DNA of 64,000 nt from Brevibacillus_H sp049846925 (GCF_049846925.1 NZ_JBNCMT010000021.1:32792-96791); one strand, 5' to 3'; shown: positions 50,980 through 59,778, numbered from the stretch's first letter. Made by a program: numbers and translations. The notes: a model not told the origin generated them from the sequence alone.

Positions 50980-51855
50980 ATGATTGATAACATTTATTTA
51001 GAACAAGTTTTAGAAAATGATGCAGTACATTACAACCACGTGGAAGTTGAAAGACAACTAGAAGAAGACCGACCAAGGGTAAATGATTTTTTTTGTGGAG
51101 CCGGAGGGATGGGACTCGGCTTCAAACAAGCTGGTTTTGACGTAGTTGGAGCATGGGATGTCGATCGATATGCTGTGGCTACTTACAAAGAAAATGTAGG
51201 TTCTTACGTGTTACAAAAAGATATTACCGAAATGACATACCTAGATATCCCTTATGCAGAGGTTTGGACATTTGGATTTCCTTGTCAGGATCTAAGTTAT
51301 GCGGGGAGAAGAGTGGGGCTAATCGAGGGAAAAAGAAGCAGCCTTTTCTTTGAGGTTATGAGACTACTTGATGAAACAATAGAAAATCAACCGGAAAATC
51401 TCCCCTATATTCTTCTAGCCGAAAATGTTAAAGGGTTAAAAACTTATCTTTCTGTTCTTGAGGAAGAGTTTGGTAAACGGGGATATTCGATGTATGCCGA
51501 GTTGTTCAATTCAAAATATTGGGGGGTACCACAAAATCGTGAACGTTATTTTGTAGTAGGTGTCAACCATGTAATTGAGGATGATTTTACGTTTCCTGAG
51601 CAAATGATAAACAACATTCCAAACCTGTCGAGTATTTTAGAGCCATATGTTGATGAGAAATACTACATCGATGATCAGAAGGCGAAAACTGTACTTACTC
51701 AAGCAATGGAAAAGGGTAACTTACGATACGTACATGCAACGGCAACACCTGATAGAATTGAGAAAAGACAGAATGGACGAAGATCAAAAAGTAATGAAGA
51801 GGTTATGTTTACATTGACTACACAAGACATTCATGGGGTGATTCTACATGCTTAA
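50980..51855 (+). CDS. Split DNA (cytosine-5) methyltransferase, catalytic subunit
   Basis: This 291-residue protein carries C5 methyltransferase motifs I to VIII: DFFCGAGGMGLGF (residues ~37-49), GAWDVDRYAVATY, FGFPCQDLSYAGRR with the catalytic Cys, LLAENVKGL and WGVPQNRERYFVVG. It stops after the start of the recognition region and lacks motifs IX-X, which lie in the next gene. The two frames overlap by 8 nt and the second has its own ribosome site. This resembles natural two-subunit enzymes such as M.AquI rather than a simple frameshift. Confidence 0.88.
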   Translation: MIDNIYLEQVLENDAVHYNHVEVERQLEEDRPRVNDFFCGAGGMGLGFKQAGFDVVGAWDVDRYAVATYKENVGSYVLQKDITEMTYLDIPYAEVWTFGFPCQDLSYAGRRVGLIEGKRSSLFFEVMRLLDETIENQPENLPYILLAENVKGLKTYLSVLEEEFGKRGYSMYAELFNSKYWGVPQNRERYFVVGVNHVIEDDFTFPEQMINNIPNLSSILEPYVDEKYYIDDQKAKTVLTQAMEKGNLRYVHATATPDRIEKRQNGRRSKSNEEVMFTLTTQDIHGVILHA

Positions 51856-52450
51856 TCAACAATCTGAAATATTCACCCCTGCCATTTATGTAGTTGCAAA
51901 CACTCATCCGTCCGGAAAAGGAATGAATGGACAGATATATGATCCGCAAGGTATAAGTCCAACGTTGACTACAAATAAGGGGGAGGGCATTAAAATCCTT
52001 CAAGTACCTGGTAAGTATGGACAAAAAAACGGCTATATTCCAAGTACAATATCTAATACTGTTGATGCTTCTGCCTATAAAGGGTTAGGGTGTAATCAGG
52101 AAAGACCAGCAATAGTTGAGATCCAACTGCTCGGTCATATTCGTGATCAGGAACATCAAATGAATCGAGTATTTGCGGTAGATGGAGTATCACCGACACT
52201 ACTAGCTAGCCATGACCAAACCAAAATTGCAGAACCGGTTGTAAGGTATCGAGTACGCAAATTAACTCCGACAGAATACGGAAGACTTCAGGGATTTCCT
52301 ATGGATAATTGGAGACAGGTGGTAAGCAACACTCAAGCCTATAAACAATTTGGCAACGCCGTAACCGTTTCGGTATCAAAAGCCGTAGCGCTACAAATAA
52401 AGGAGTTCCTAAAACGTTCCAAAATAACGAAGAATAAAATTCTTCATTAG
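51848..52450 (+). CDS. Split DNA (cytosine-5) methyltransferase, recognition subunit
   Basis: A 200-residue protein with the target-recognition segments (GISPTLTTNKGEG, GVSPTLLASHDQ) and C5 methyltransferase motifs IX-X (RKLTPTEYGRLQGFP, QFGNAVTVSVSKAVA). GGGGTGA lies 6 nt before its ATG, which sits 8 nt inside the end of the catalytic-subunit gene. It should pair with that protein to make one enzyme. A frameshift origin cannot be fully excluded. Confidence 0.85.
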   Translation: MLNQQSEIFTPAIYVVANTHPSGKGMNGQIYDPQGISPTLTTNKGEGIKILQVPGKYGQKNGYIPSTISNTVDASAYKGLGCNQERPAIVEIQLLGHIRDQEHQMNRVFAVDGVSPTLLASHDQTKIAEPVVRYRVRKLTPTEYGRLQGFPMDNWRQVVSNTQAYKQFGNAVTVSVSKAVALQIKEFLKRSKITKNKILH

Positions 52451-52682
52451 AACGAGAGTAATTAGATAATATACGGAAGGTGAAACTGAGTAAAAATTAA
52501 TCATCGTTGTCCAAAGCTGATCAAGCAAAATGAAAACCCCTAGAATATGAATATTTGTGGTGAAGTTAAGTGGAATTGCCGGAAAAAGCTTTATTTTTTC
52601 CGGCTTTCCGCATTGTTTTACCGAGAATTAAACTGGTACTCTTTGGTCACAAACGACAGTTTTCGACAAAGGGGTGGCAGTG

Positions 52683-53429
52683 ATGAATATAATTTATCAA
52701 AAGGATTGTGTTATAGGGGTTAAAGAGTTGATTTCAGCAGGATCATGTTCGTTAGTCATTGCAGATCCACCGTATAATTTAGGGTTTGCTGGAACAAAGC
52801 ATACAAAAACGAAACAGACACGATTTAAGACGTTAGTAAATGATACACTCAGTCCTCAAGAATATCGAAGATTTACATTTTCATGGTTAAAAGAAGCTTA
52901 CCGAATATTAAAACCTGGATGTCCAATATACATTTTTATAGATTGGAGGATGTATCCATATCTTTATCTATGGGTTCAAAAAGTAGGGTTCATAATAAAG
53001 AATTGTGTTGTCTGGGATAAGGAAAGAATGGGAATGGGCTATCACTATAGATATTCTCATGAATTCATTATCTACGGAGTGAAACCTTCAGCAAAGCCAG
53101 CTCGACGTCCAATATCTCGCTCAATTCCTGACATCTGGAAGATAAGAAAAGTGGCTCCAAACAAAACAGTGCATCCTACAGAAAAACCAGTTGAATTATA
53201 TGATCGGATATTAACGGAAAGCTCGAATCCTGGGGAAAGAGTTGTTGATTTTTTTGTTGGTTCAGGGCCATTGTTTTTATCGGAATACGCTACTGAGCGG
53301 GATATTTTTGGTTTTGAGATAGATTCTATACACATTAAAACCCTTCAGGATAGATTTGCTGATCATAGCCACATTGAAATAAAAAGTGCAGCTCGTTCCA
53401 CAGAAGACCATGGGGGGAATAATCTTTGA
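52683..53429 (+). CDS. DNA adenine-N6 / cytosine-N4 methyltransferase
   Basis: A 248-residue beta-class amino-methyltransferase: the catalytic motif IADPPYNLGF (residues ~29-38) precedes the SAM-binding motif VVDFFVGSG (~180-188). The HPTEKPVELYDRIL box characteristic of this class is present. AAAGGGGTGG precedes the ATG at 52683. A restriction partner is not visible. With the two C5 enzymes it makes three modification activities on the element. Confidence 0.9.
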   Translation: MNIIYQKDCVIGVKELISAGSCSLVIADPPYNLGFAGTKHTKTKQTRFKTLVNDTLSPQEYRRFTFSWLKEAYRILKPGCPIYIFIDWRMYPYLYLWVQKVGFIIKNCVVWDKERMGMGYHYRYSHEFIIYGVKPSAKPARRPISRSIPDIWKIRKVAPNKTVHPTEKPVELYDRILTESSNPGERVVDFFVGSGPLFLSEYATERDIFGFEIDSIHIKTLQDRFADHSHIEIKSAARSTEDHGGNNL

Positions 53430-53626
53430 AACGATTTGTTCAAAAAGTTTATCTGCTACACGACTGTCTGTATAGTTCAAGGGATTTGATTCCTAAAAAC
53501 TATTTTGACGGGAAAGACAGCGTAAAAGAGGTATACGTTGTAACGGATACACTAATAACTGAAGCAAATGCAAGTGATTATTTCTGGTATCGAACCGAAA
53601 TAGAGGCTGTTCGTACTCTAAATTAA
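53426..53626 (+). CDS. Small hypothetical protein
   Basis: A 66-residue protein with a TTG start overlapping the methyltransferase stop by 4 nt; GGGGGG lies ahead. Composition is mixed and aromatic-rich (FVQKVYLLHDCLYSSRD, YFWYRTEIEAVRTLN). No family is recognised; coupling suggests it accompanies the methyltransferase. Confidence 0.5.
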   Translation: MKRFVQKVYLLHDCLYSSRDLIPKNYFDGKDSVKEVYVVTDTLITEANASDYFWYRTEIEAVRTLN

Positions 53627-53690
53627 AACTCTTTGTATGGAGGTAGGACTATAGATTTCATTTCATTAGGTTGGACATTTATGTGGGTGA

Positions 53691-53785
53691 GTATATATGT
53701 CTCATTTAGGTGTACCTTAATGGAACAAAATAGTTTATATGGTAAAATAACAGGTAGTAGTGTCCCATATACATGTCTCGGAATA
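53691..53785. promoter_or_regulatory. Candidate res-like repeats before the resolvase genes
   Basis: ATATATGTCTC (about 53692-53702) and ATACATGTCTC (about 53768-53778), with TGTCCCATATA between them, lie in the 193-base gap upstream of two resolvase genes. Resolvases often act at a res site of this kind. The pattern is weak. Confidence 0.3.
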
Positions 53786-53819
53786 GAATTCATAAAAAGA
53801 TAAAAGGGGAAGTTTATAC

Positions 53820-54113
53820 ATGGTAATTGGTTATGCAAGATCGGCAGAGATCAATGGGGATAAACTAGCAAAACAATTGCAAAAATTATTAAATGCAGGT
53901 GCAAGTGATGTTATTCAAGAGTACACAAGTGGTATTGGAGAAAAACCTGAACTCAACAAATTGCTAGAAAGAATGAGTGTAGGGGATACGCTTCTAGTAT
54001 CTAATTATGAAGCTTTAGGTCGTGAGACAAGGGAAGTAACACGAATTTTAGCACTAATGAAACAAAAGGAAATAAATCTCATTATTCTCGATCAAATCGG
54101 GTCAGGTGCTTAA
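53820..54113 (+). CDS. Truncated resolvase-like protein without catalytic Ser
   Basis: A 97-residue protein matching only the N-terminal catalytic fold of serine recombinases (GYARSAEINGDKLAKQLQKLLNAGA, EKPELNKLLERM, GDTLLVSNYEALGRETREV). The catalytic Ser in the YARVSS motif is Ala9 here, and no DNA-binding domain follows. AAAGGGGA precedes the ATG. It ends 2 nt before the intact resolvase gene. It cannot recombine DNA itself and may be a regulator of its neighbour. Confidence 0.8.
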   Translation: MVIGYARSAEINGDKLAKQLQKLLNAGASDVIQEYTSGIGEKPELNKLLERMSVGDTLLVSNYEALGRETREVTRILALMKQKEINLIILDQIGSGA

Positions 54114-54115
54114 CA

Positions 54116-54703
54116 ATGATTTATGGATATGCTCGTGTAAGTTCTGTTGAACAAAATTTAGCAAGGCAAATTCATCAGCTCAACGAAGCCGGTTGCGAAG
54201 TAATATTTCAGGAGAAGGAGAAGGGTATATCCGAAAGGCCGGAACTAAAGAAGCTAATTCAAAACTTAAATGAAGGAGATATAATTATTGTCAGCGACCT
54301 GACTCGTATATCTCGCTCCAGTAAGGATTTATTTGAGTTAGTTGAGTTGATAAAGAGTAATGGAGGGTGTCTAAAGTCTTTAAAAGATACCTGGTTGGAT
54401 ACAACTTCTGAAAACCCTTACTCTGCTTTTCTACTTACTGTCATGGGTGGAGTAGCACAACTTGAAAGAGACCTGATTAGACAAAGGCAAGCAGAAGGAG
54501 TTGCTATTGCTAAGGATCAGGGGAAATATAAGGGGCGAATAAAAAAATACACAAAAAAACATGCTGGATTAAGTCATGCAATAGATTTGTATCAGGAAGG
54601 GAAGTACACAATAAAAAAAATCTGTGAAATTACAAAGATAAGCAGATCCACCCTTTATCGAGAATTAAATAACATAAATGATCAAAAACCTAGTTGCAGC
54701 TAA
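54116..54703 (+). CDS. Serine resolvase/invertase
   Basis: A 195-residue small serine recombinase, likely resolving plasmid multimers. The catalytic domain has YARVSSVEQNLARQ (Ser9), DLTRISRSSKDL and a conserved QLERDLIRQRQAEGVAIAK. A helical arm and C-terminal HTH follow (YTIKKICEITKISRSTLYREL). The length matches Tn3-type resolvases. Its start is 2 nt after the dead paralogue, so both are made from one message. Confidence 0.93.
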   Translation: MIYGYARVSSVEQNLARQIHQLNEAGCEVIFQEKEKGISERPELKKLIQNLNEGDIIIVSDLTRISRSSKDLFELVELIKSNGGCLKSLKDTWLDTTSENPYSAFLLTVMGGVAQLERDLIRQRQAEGVAIAKDQGKYKGRIKKYTKKHAGLSHAIDLYQEGKYTIKKICEITKISRSTLYRELNNINDQKPSCS

Positions 54704-55196
54704 TATAGTTCCAACGATCAGATGGGATAATATTTCGTAAAGCAAATAGATAAAGCTCCTTCGTTAGAAGGAGCTCGAACAGTAAGGCTTCTGGAGATAA
54801 GGCTGATAAAGTGAAGGTATACTGCCTTACAAAGCGTACTCCACGTATATTTGCGACAGATAACATTCTCGCTGTGCATTCGGTGGTGAATAGCCATTGC
54901 AGGATATTGAGCGCAAAACACTTCGTATAATCGGGAATTTTTCTTCAATTCGTAGACGACCGCCATCGATTGAAGAGTGTGCATTAAAACAGGCAGGACT
55001 CGTGGCGGTATCAGGAGGTTCTTGAAGTCCTTGCTCAGGAGAAATTTAGTTTCCTGCCTGAACCTGTTTCACCTGAACAAAGGTGCAAATAAGTAAAAGC
55101 ATACTTTCCAACTGAGATTTAACGGAAAGAGGCAAGACTAAACCTTACCGTACGAGACATACCTCAAGGGCCTCAAATAAGTTCACTTAAACAATA
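54704..55196. other. Gene-free stretch, possibly decayed
   Basis: No convincing gene in about 490 bases. AGCTCCTTC / GAAGGAGCT (about 54756-54777) forms a perfect 9-bp stem with a 4-nt loop, perhaps a resolvase-gene terminator without T-run. Short open segments around 54950-55085 look like broken coding remnants, but no family could be recognised. Confidence 0.5.
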
Positions 55197-55838
55197 TTAT
55201 CGAAAGCTATTTTTGGGGTGGTCTTTTCTTGGTTTTTCTAGGTCCCAACTTGTGAATACAACTTTATCATGAATATCGAGCCCTTCTATTTTTGATACTG
55301 TAGGTGAATTATACTTAATAATTTCCAAAAAATATTTGTCATCAGATTTAATATCTCTTATGTGAATGTGACCATCATTAAATAGTATCTTTATTTTCTT
55401 TATCATATGGTCATTTATTACTCCACCAATAACTAAAGGAACCTGTTGTATGATTAAGGTTTCAAGTGGGTTGTGCATAATGGGACCATTTGAACCTTGA
55501 TTAAAGTACCAAGAACCATCCTCATTTTTGGTAGGATTAATTATCCCAAAATGTGCTTTATTACTAAGGATGTATGTAAAAAGAGCGTATTCTTCATTGT
55601 CTAGTTTTACTCTTTTTACTAAAGCAACATTACTAATCTTGCCTTGTGGTAGAGACATGGGACTTCGTTTTCGGTAACTAAACTCTAAATTTGAAGAGAT
55701 AATTTTGGTTAGAGTCTTGTCACTAAGCTCTTTAACAAAAACTTTTGTTTTTGCAAAGGAAATCGATGGTGTAGATAAGACGCTGCTAAAGAGAATTAAA
55801 GATAAACTCAATTTTAAAAGTATGTTTAATGCTGTCAT
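55197..55838 (-). CDS. Secreted protein of unknown function
   Basis: A 213-residue protein with a signal peptide (LLKLSLSLILFSSVLSTPSISFA, cut near residue 29). The mature part is Lys-rich and beta-rich (VALVKRVKLDNEEYALFTYIL, IKILFNDGHIHIRDIK). The ATG at 55838 has GGAGG 9 nt before it; the ATG at 55847 is too close to that site. No known domain is recognised. It lies in the cargo region, transcribed opposite to the main operons. Confidence 0.65.
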   Translation of the reverse strand: MTALNILLKLSLSLILFSSVLSTPSISFAKTKVFVKELSDKTLTKIISSNLEFSYRKRSPMSLPQGKISNVALVKRVKLDNEEYALFTYILSNKAHFGIINPTKNEDGSWYFNQGSNGPIMHNPLETLIIQQVPLVIGGVINDHMIKKIKILFNDGHIHIRDIKSDDKYFLEIIKYNSPTVSKIEGLDIHDKVVFTSWDLEKPRKDHPKNSFR

Positions 55839-55847
55839 GTAATTCAT

Positions 55848-56203
55848 CCTCCATGTTTACACTATATAAACTATTATTCCCTGGGATAAATAAATTATGT
55901 TATTGAGTAGGAAGCAACCGTTCAGTCATCTAATTTTCCAATCATAACGAAATTGTAATCTTTAGACTAACTATTAAGAAATATCCCTATTGGCCTTGTA
56001 TTATTGAGGTAATATACAATGTGCCCTTTTTTTCAAATGATTAAAGTTTAGATGGCTTGCCTTGAAATAAATCATAGTGATCAGCCCCGGAAATTTCCGG
56101 ATAATAACCTTGTGGATTGCATTAATTTACAATTTGCAAACGATAGGCACTTGCCATCCTTTATGGAGAACATCCTTTTGATGATCACAAATTAGGAATA
56201 CAC
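55848..56203. other. Gene-free stretch
   Basis: About 350 AT-rich bases between the secreted-protein gene and a terminator. It should hold the promoter of the minus-strand gene ending at 55197. Nothing else is recognised. Confidence 0.5.
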
Positions 56204-56210
56204 AAAAAAA

Positions 56211-56244
56211 CAGGTCCCAAACGTTATAACTCGTTAGGGACCTG
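56211..56244. terminator. Bidirectional terminator
   Basis: CAGGTCCC / GGGACCTG, an 8-bp perfect stem, with AAAAAAA before and TTTTTTT after. It ended the minus-strand gene now reduced to the fragment at 56250-56422. Confidence 0.9.
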
Positions 56245-56249
56245 TTTTT

Positions 56250-56422
56250 TTAATGATAAACCTCTGAACCATCAGGTAGATATACATACCAATTTCCAGC
56301 AGTATCATTATCTGTTTGTGATGTCCATGAAAGTGTGTACTCACCAGCCGGAAAAGTTCCTATTGATAATGATTTAGCAGGATTACCATTAGTACCATAA
56401 TCTGTTTGTGGCAATCTAAAAA
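56250..56422 (-). pseudogene. C-terminal fragment of a secreted protein cut by IS21
   Basis: About 57 codons of a minus-strand gene remain, ending TAGNWYVYLPDGSEVYH, with a Gly/Thr/Ser-rich beta composition typical of a secreted protein (LSIGTFPAGEYTLSWTS). The frame continues upstream only through the IS21 left end. Its natural terminator remains downstream. The 5' part is missing from the other side of the IS, where a different gene lies, so the gene was truncated, not merely split. Confidence 0.7.
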
Positions 56423-56553
56423 TGTAGGTTATGGCAGTTAATTTATGCAGACCCGTAGGGGCTGCATAAATTAAAAAACCACTTGCCAACATCCCTTTAT
56501 CAAAATACACTCCCAGTTGGGCAAACTGACGACGGGAGGTATAGAGTTAGGAG

Positions 56554-58062
56554 ATGCTAGCAGTGGCAGAAATTAATTATATCAGGCATGAAGCAAACAA
56601 AAAAGGGCGAGCTTATAGCAAGATTGCCAAACAAATGAATCGTGATTCGAGAACGGTTCAGAAGTATGCAGAGATGGACGATTTTAATCTACAAGTAAAG
56701 CCTAAACAAATTCGAAATGCTAGAGTCATGGAGCCTGTTAAGCCCATTCTTGATCAATGGATTAAAGAGGACTTAAACAAGAAAAAGAAGTTCCGAAGAA
56801 CAGCGCAACGCTTGTTTACACAATTAGTGGATGATCACCATTTCACGGGATCATCACGTTCCGTCAGACAATATGTTTCTCAACGAAAACAACAATTAGC
56901 AGAAATAAGTGAATCTGCAGCATTGCCACTGGAGGCGAAACCAGGATCAGCTCAGGTTGATTTTGGAGAAGCACCCTTCAAATATCAGGGAGAAAGTGTT
57001 ACCTTGCCGTTCCTCGTTCTCTCGTTTCCTTACAGCAACACTTTCTACTTTCAAGTTTTCCATTCTCAGAATCGAGAATGCTTTTTGGAGGGATTGAAGC
57101 GTATCTTTCACTACATAGGTGGAGTTCCAAAGGTCATTCGATTCGATAACTTATCACCAGCGGTGAAAAGGATCTTGCCGAATGGTCAGCGTGAACTGAC
57201 CGAGGAATTTCAAAACTTCGTTTTTCATTATGACTTTGAATACGAGTTTTGTAATCCCGGTAGTGGCAATGAAAAAGGCCATGTAGAGGCGATGGTCAAG
57301 TATGTTCGCAACAACTTTCTGCTTCCTGAATTACAAATACATAGTCTTGAGCAACTAAACAAAACCTTCTGGGAAAAAGCAGAGAAAGATCGTGAACGAC
57401 CTCATTATGTGAAGGAAATGATGCTTTCCAAATTATATTTGGCAGATAAGGAACACTTACTCCAGTTACCTGCCAAAGAGTTCGATTGTATCCGATACGA
57501 ACGGGTAAAAGCAGACAAATATGGATATATTCGAGTCGATAATAAGCTGTACTCAACGTCTCCCCGCTTTGCCAAATGTACTGTTTTGGCAAAGATCTCG
57601 TTTGACCGAGTGGATATTATGACGGAAGAATATGAGCTGATCGTACAGCATTCCAGGTTGTATGGCAAAGAGCCAAAATCAGTGATTTGGCAACCCTATT
57701 TGACACTTATGGCAAAACGGCCAACGGCCATTAAATACACCAGTTTTTATGAACAGTTGCCAATTGAATGGCAAGCTTATCTCTCGAATTGCACGGTCCC
57801 GGAGAAGCAAGAAGCTCTCCAGCTACTATCCGTCATTTTAAAAGACGATGATATGAAAATACCTACGCAAGCTTTGCAGCTTGCCTCTGAGAATGGTCAC
57901 CCATCCGTTGATTCTATTAAGCAAATCTACTATCAACTCATCAATGGTCGTGGGCAAAGGGATACTATTCAACCGAATGGTTTTGTTCCTGCCGTTCCAT
58001 CTGCCACTAGAGGATTAGCCCATTATAATGATTTCTTTAATGGAACGGGAGGTCGTCACTAG
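56554..58062 (+). CDS. istA: IS21-family transposase IstA
   Basis: A 502-residue transposase. The N-terminal HTH (GRAYSKIAKQMNRDSRTVQKY) is followed by an RNase-H-like catalytic core with acidic residues in AQVDFGEAPF, VIRFDNLSP and NEKGHVEAMVKYVR (DDE triad). A C-terminal beta-rich domain follows. The frame is intact. It cuts and joins IS ends together with IstB, whose gene overlaps the stop by one base. Confidence 0.95.
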   Translation: MLAVAEINYIRHEANKKGRAYSKIAKQMNRDSRTVQKYAEMDDFNLQVKPKQIRNARVMEPVKPILDQWIKEDLNKKKKFRRTAQRLFTQLVDDHHFTGSSRSVRQYVSQRKQQLAEISESAALPLEAKPGSAQVDFGEAPFKYQGESVTLPFLVLSFPYSNTFYFQVFHSQNRECFLEGLKRIFHYIGGVPKVIRFDNLSPAVKRILPNGQRELTEEFQNFVFHYDFEYEFCNPGSGNEKGHVEAMVKYVRNNFLLPELQIHSLEQLNKTFWEKAEKDRERPHYVKEMMLSKLYLADKEHLLQLPAKEFDCIRYERVKADKYGYIRVDNKLYSTSPRFAKCTVLAKISFDRVDIMTEEYELIVQHSRLYGKEPKSVIWQPYLTLMAKRPTAIKYTSFYEQLPIEWQAYLSNCTVPEKQEALQLLSVILKDDDMKIPTQALQLASENGHPSVDSIKQIYYQLINGRGQRDTIQPNGFVPAVPSATRGLAHYNDFFNGTGGRH

Positions 58063-58784
58063 TGGAAGTATTGATAAAAGAATACGCAAAACGTCTCAAG
58101 TTGAGTTGGGTTCGGCAACACTTCGATGAGGTTGAAGCCAAAACAAATGCAGAGTATTTACTCAAAGTATTAGAAAGTGAAATACAACAACGGGAAGCAC
58201 GAAAAATCAATCTACTATTTAAACAGTCCTCCCTGCCAAGAATAGCAGGAAAGCCCTTTGAGTGGGGCCATATTCAGATGGGACAAGGTCTTACGCAGGA
58301 TCATATACTTCATGGTGGATTCATAGAGGGCAAAGAAAATCTAATCTTTTATGGTGGTGTAGGTACGGGGAAAACGTACTTATCGACGCTAATTGGTCTA
58401 AATGCCATTCAGAAGCAAGGAAAAAAGATTAAGTTCTTTACTGTCGCTGGATTAGTCAATCGACTGTTGGATGCTCACGAGAACGGCTCGTTGAGCCGAT
58501 TCTTCAACCAAATTGAGAAGTTAGATCTCGTAATACTCGATGAGCTGGGGTATATTCCTCTACACAAGCAGGGAGCAGAATTACTTTTCCAGATTATCTC
58601 CATGTGCTACGAAAGAAAGAGCATTATTATCACAACCAATTTACAGTTTGGCCAGTGGAATCATATATTCGGTGATCCTATTTTAACAGAGGCAGTTATT
58701 GATCGCTTGATTCATCACTCTCATTTGATCGTTTTCAATGGCGAAAGCCATCGATATAAAGAATCACTATTACACGGTAAATAA
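58062..58784 (+). CDS. istB: IS21-family helper ATPase IstB
   Basis: A 240-residue DnaC-like AAA+ ATPase that assists IstA and selects targets. Walker A YGGVGTGKTYLSTLIG (residues ~97-112), Walker B DLVILDELGYIP (~155-166), sensor SIIITTNLQFGQW and the C-terminal DRLIHHSHLIVFNG are all present. Length is normal. The GTG start overlaps the istA stop. Confidence 0.95.
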   Translation: MEVLIKEYAKRLKLSWVRQHFDEVEAKTNAEYLLKVLESEIQQREARKINLLFKQSSLPRIAGKPFEWGHIQMGQGLTQDHILHGGFIEGKENLIFYGGVGTGKTYLSTLIGLNAIQKQGKKIKFFTVAGLVNRLLDAHENGSLSRFFNQIEKLDLVILDELGYIPLHKQGAELLFQIISMCYERKSIIITTNLQFGQWNHIFGDPILTEAVIDRLIHHSHLIVFNGESHRYKESLLHGK

Positions 58785-58833
58785 TATAGGGGTTGGCAAG
58801 TGGTACATTTTTAATTGCCATTTGCTACATTTC

Positions 58834-59217
58834 TTACTTGCCAAAAACACCATAATCCCCTAAAAGATCTTTAACATATAACCTATTGTAGTTACTGTCA
58901 TACAATTCCCAAAGTGTATGAGCTTTCTGACCAGAATGAATACCATATTGTACAACATTTGCTTTAATTGTTCCCGAACGATCTAAAACAATTTTTATAG
59001 AATCAAAGTCTCCCTCATCAGTAGGTCTAATACCCCAAGGTCCATAAGTCAAACCTTGAATAGTAATGTCTCCAGGTGTTTGTAGATCACCTTGAGGTTT
59101 AGAAACTTCTATTGAAGGATTATGTACTTGAGATTGAGCCGATGTGTTTGCAGATACGGAGGTGACTAAGCTTGTAGCCAAAAATGCTGTCAAGAGTAAC
59201 ATTATTCCCTTTTTCAT
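58834..59217 (-). CDS. Small secreted protein
   Basis: A 127-residue protein with a signal peptide (GIMLLLTAFLATSLVTSVSA) and a beta-rich mature part (ITIQGLTYGPWGI, LWELYDSNYNRLYVKDLLGDYG). The ATG at 59217 has AGGAGAGA 6 nt ahead; the ATG at 59235 overlaps that site. Its stop codon lies just 4 bases from the IS21 right end, so the original C-terminus may have been altered. Function unknown. Confidence 0.65.
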   Translation of the reverse strand: MKKGIMLLLTAFLATSLVTSVSANTSAQSQVHNPSIEVSKPQGDLQTPGDITIQGLTYGPWGIRPTDEGDFDSIKIVLDRSGTIKANVVQYGIHSGQKAHTLWELYDSNYNRLYVKDLLGDYGVFGK

Positions 59218-59388
59218 AAACACTCTCTCCTTCATAAATATCTAAATTGACTAAGATAATTATATGAGGAATTCTATTAATTGTAAATATATTACAAAAA
59301 ATATATTTGTTGGAATTAGTGAAATACTTAACAAAATATTAGAATAAGAAAAATCACTAATAGATATCCAATTGTTTACCAACAAGAG

Positions 59389-59610
59389 TTGTCGTCAATC
59401 GATTACCTTATCCGGGACTCAGCTCGAAATGATTACTCTGTGGAAATTACATGGTGGGAACAATACAAAGAGAGCAGGGGAAAGAATAACAGCTTCTGTG
59501 GCGTAATCAAGTGGATCGAACAACAGGCCCGGAGAATTAAGCTGGAGAACGATAAGAAGGATATTCAGTGGATTCAGATGGATAAAATTGTTGATGTGAT
59601 GGCTAAGTAA
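59389..59610 (+). CDS. Possible small protein or gene remnant
   Basis: A 73-codon frame with a TTG start and no good ribosome site. The product is charged and Trp-rich (VEITWWEQYKESRGK, FCGVIKWIEQQARRIKLEN). It could be the 3' remainder of a longer gene. Support is weak. Confidence 0.3.
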   Translation: MSSIDYLIRDSARNDYSVEITWWEQYKESRGKNNSFCGVIKWIEQQARRIKLENDKKDIQWIQMDKIVDVMAK

Positions 59611-59778
59611 AATCATATCCTCCCTCAAAAAGGTTATCTGTATTAATATCCAGGTGTTGTGTCCTTGGAAAATAACACAGATGGCCTCTTTTATTAACAG
59701 CATACTTAAATCATTATTTACAAGATAAAACTAATTACATAGTCTATTTACTAGAGAGACAATGGGAGGGCACATTGA

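Larger units (their letters stand above)
56423..58829 (+). mobile_element. IS21-family insertion sequence (about 2.4 kb)
   Basis: The element holds istA and istB and appears to run from TGTAGG (56423) to GCTACA (58829), the TG...CA ends of the family. The left end TGTAGGTTATGGCAGTTAA matches the inverted right end TGTAGCAAATGGCAATTAA at 14 of 19 positions. Inner copies CCACTTGCCAAC (left) and GTTGGCAAGTGG (right) match perfectly. The left end also holds a 13-bp palindrome (TTAATTTATGCAG). No target duplication is visible at these borders. Confidence 0.8.

Noticed and set aside
54718..54984. 88-codon minus-strand frame behind the resolvase
   Set aside because: No ribosome site, no recognisable domain, and it lies in an apparently decayed stretch.
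58834..59235. Joining the small secreted protein with the fragment at 56250-56422 as one IS-interrupted gene
   Set aside because: The upstream gene has its own stop before the IS border, and the two flanks share no target duplication or continuous frame.
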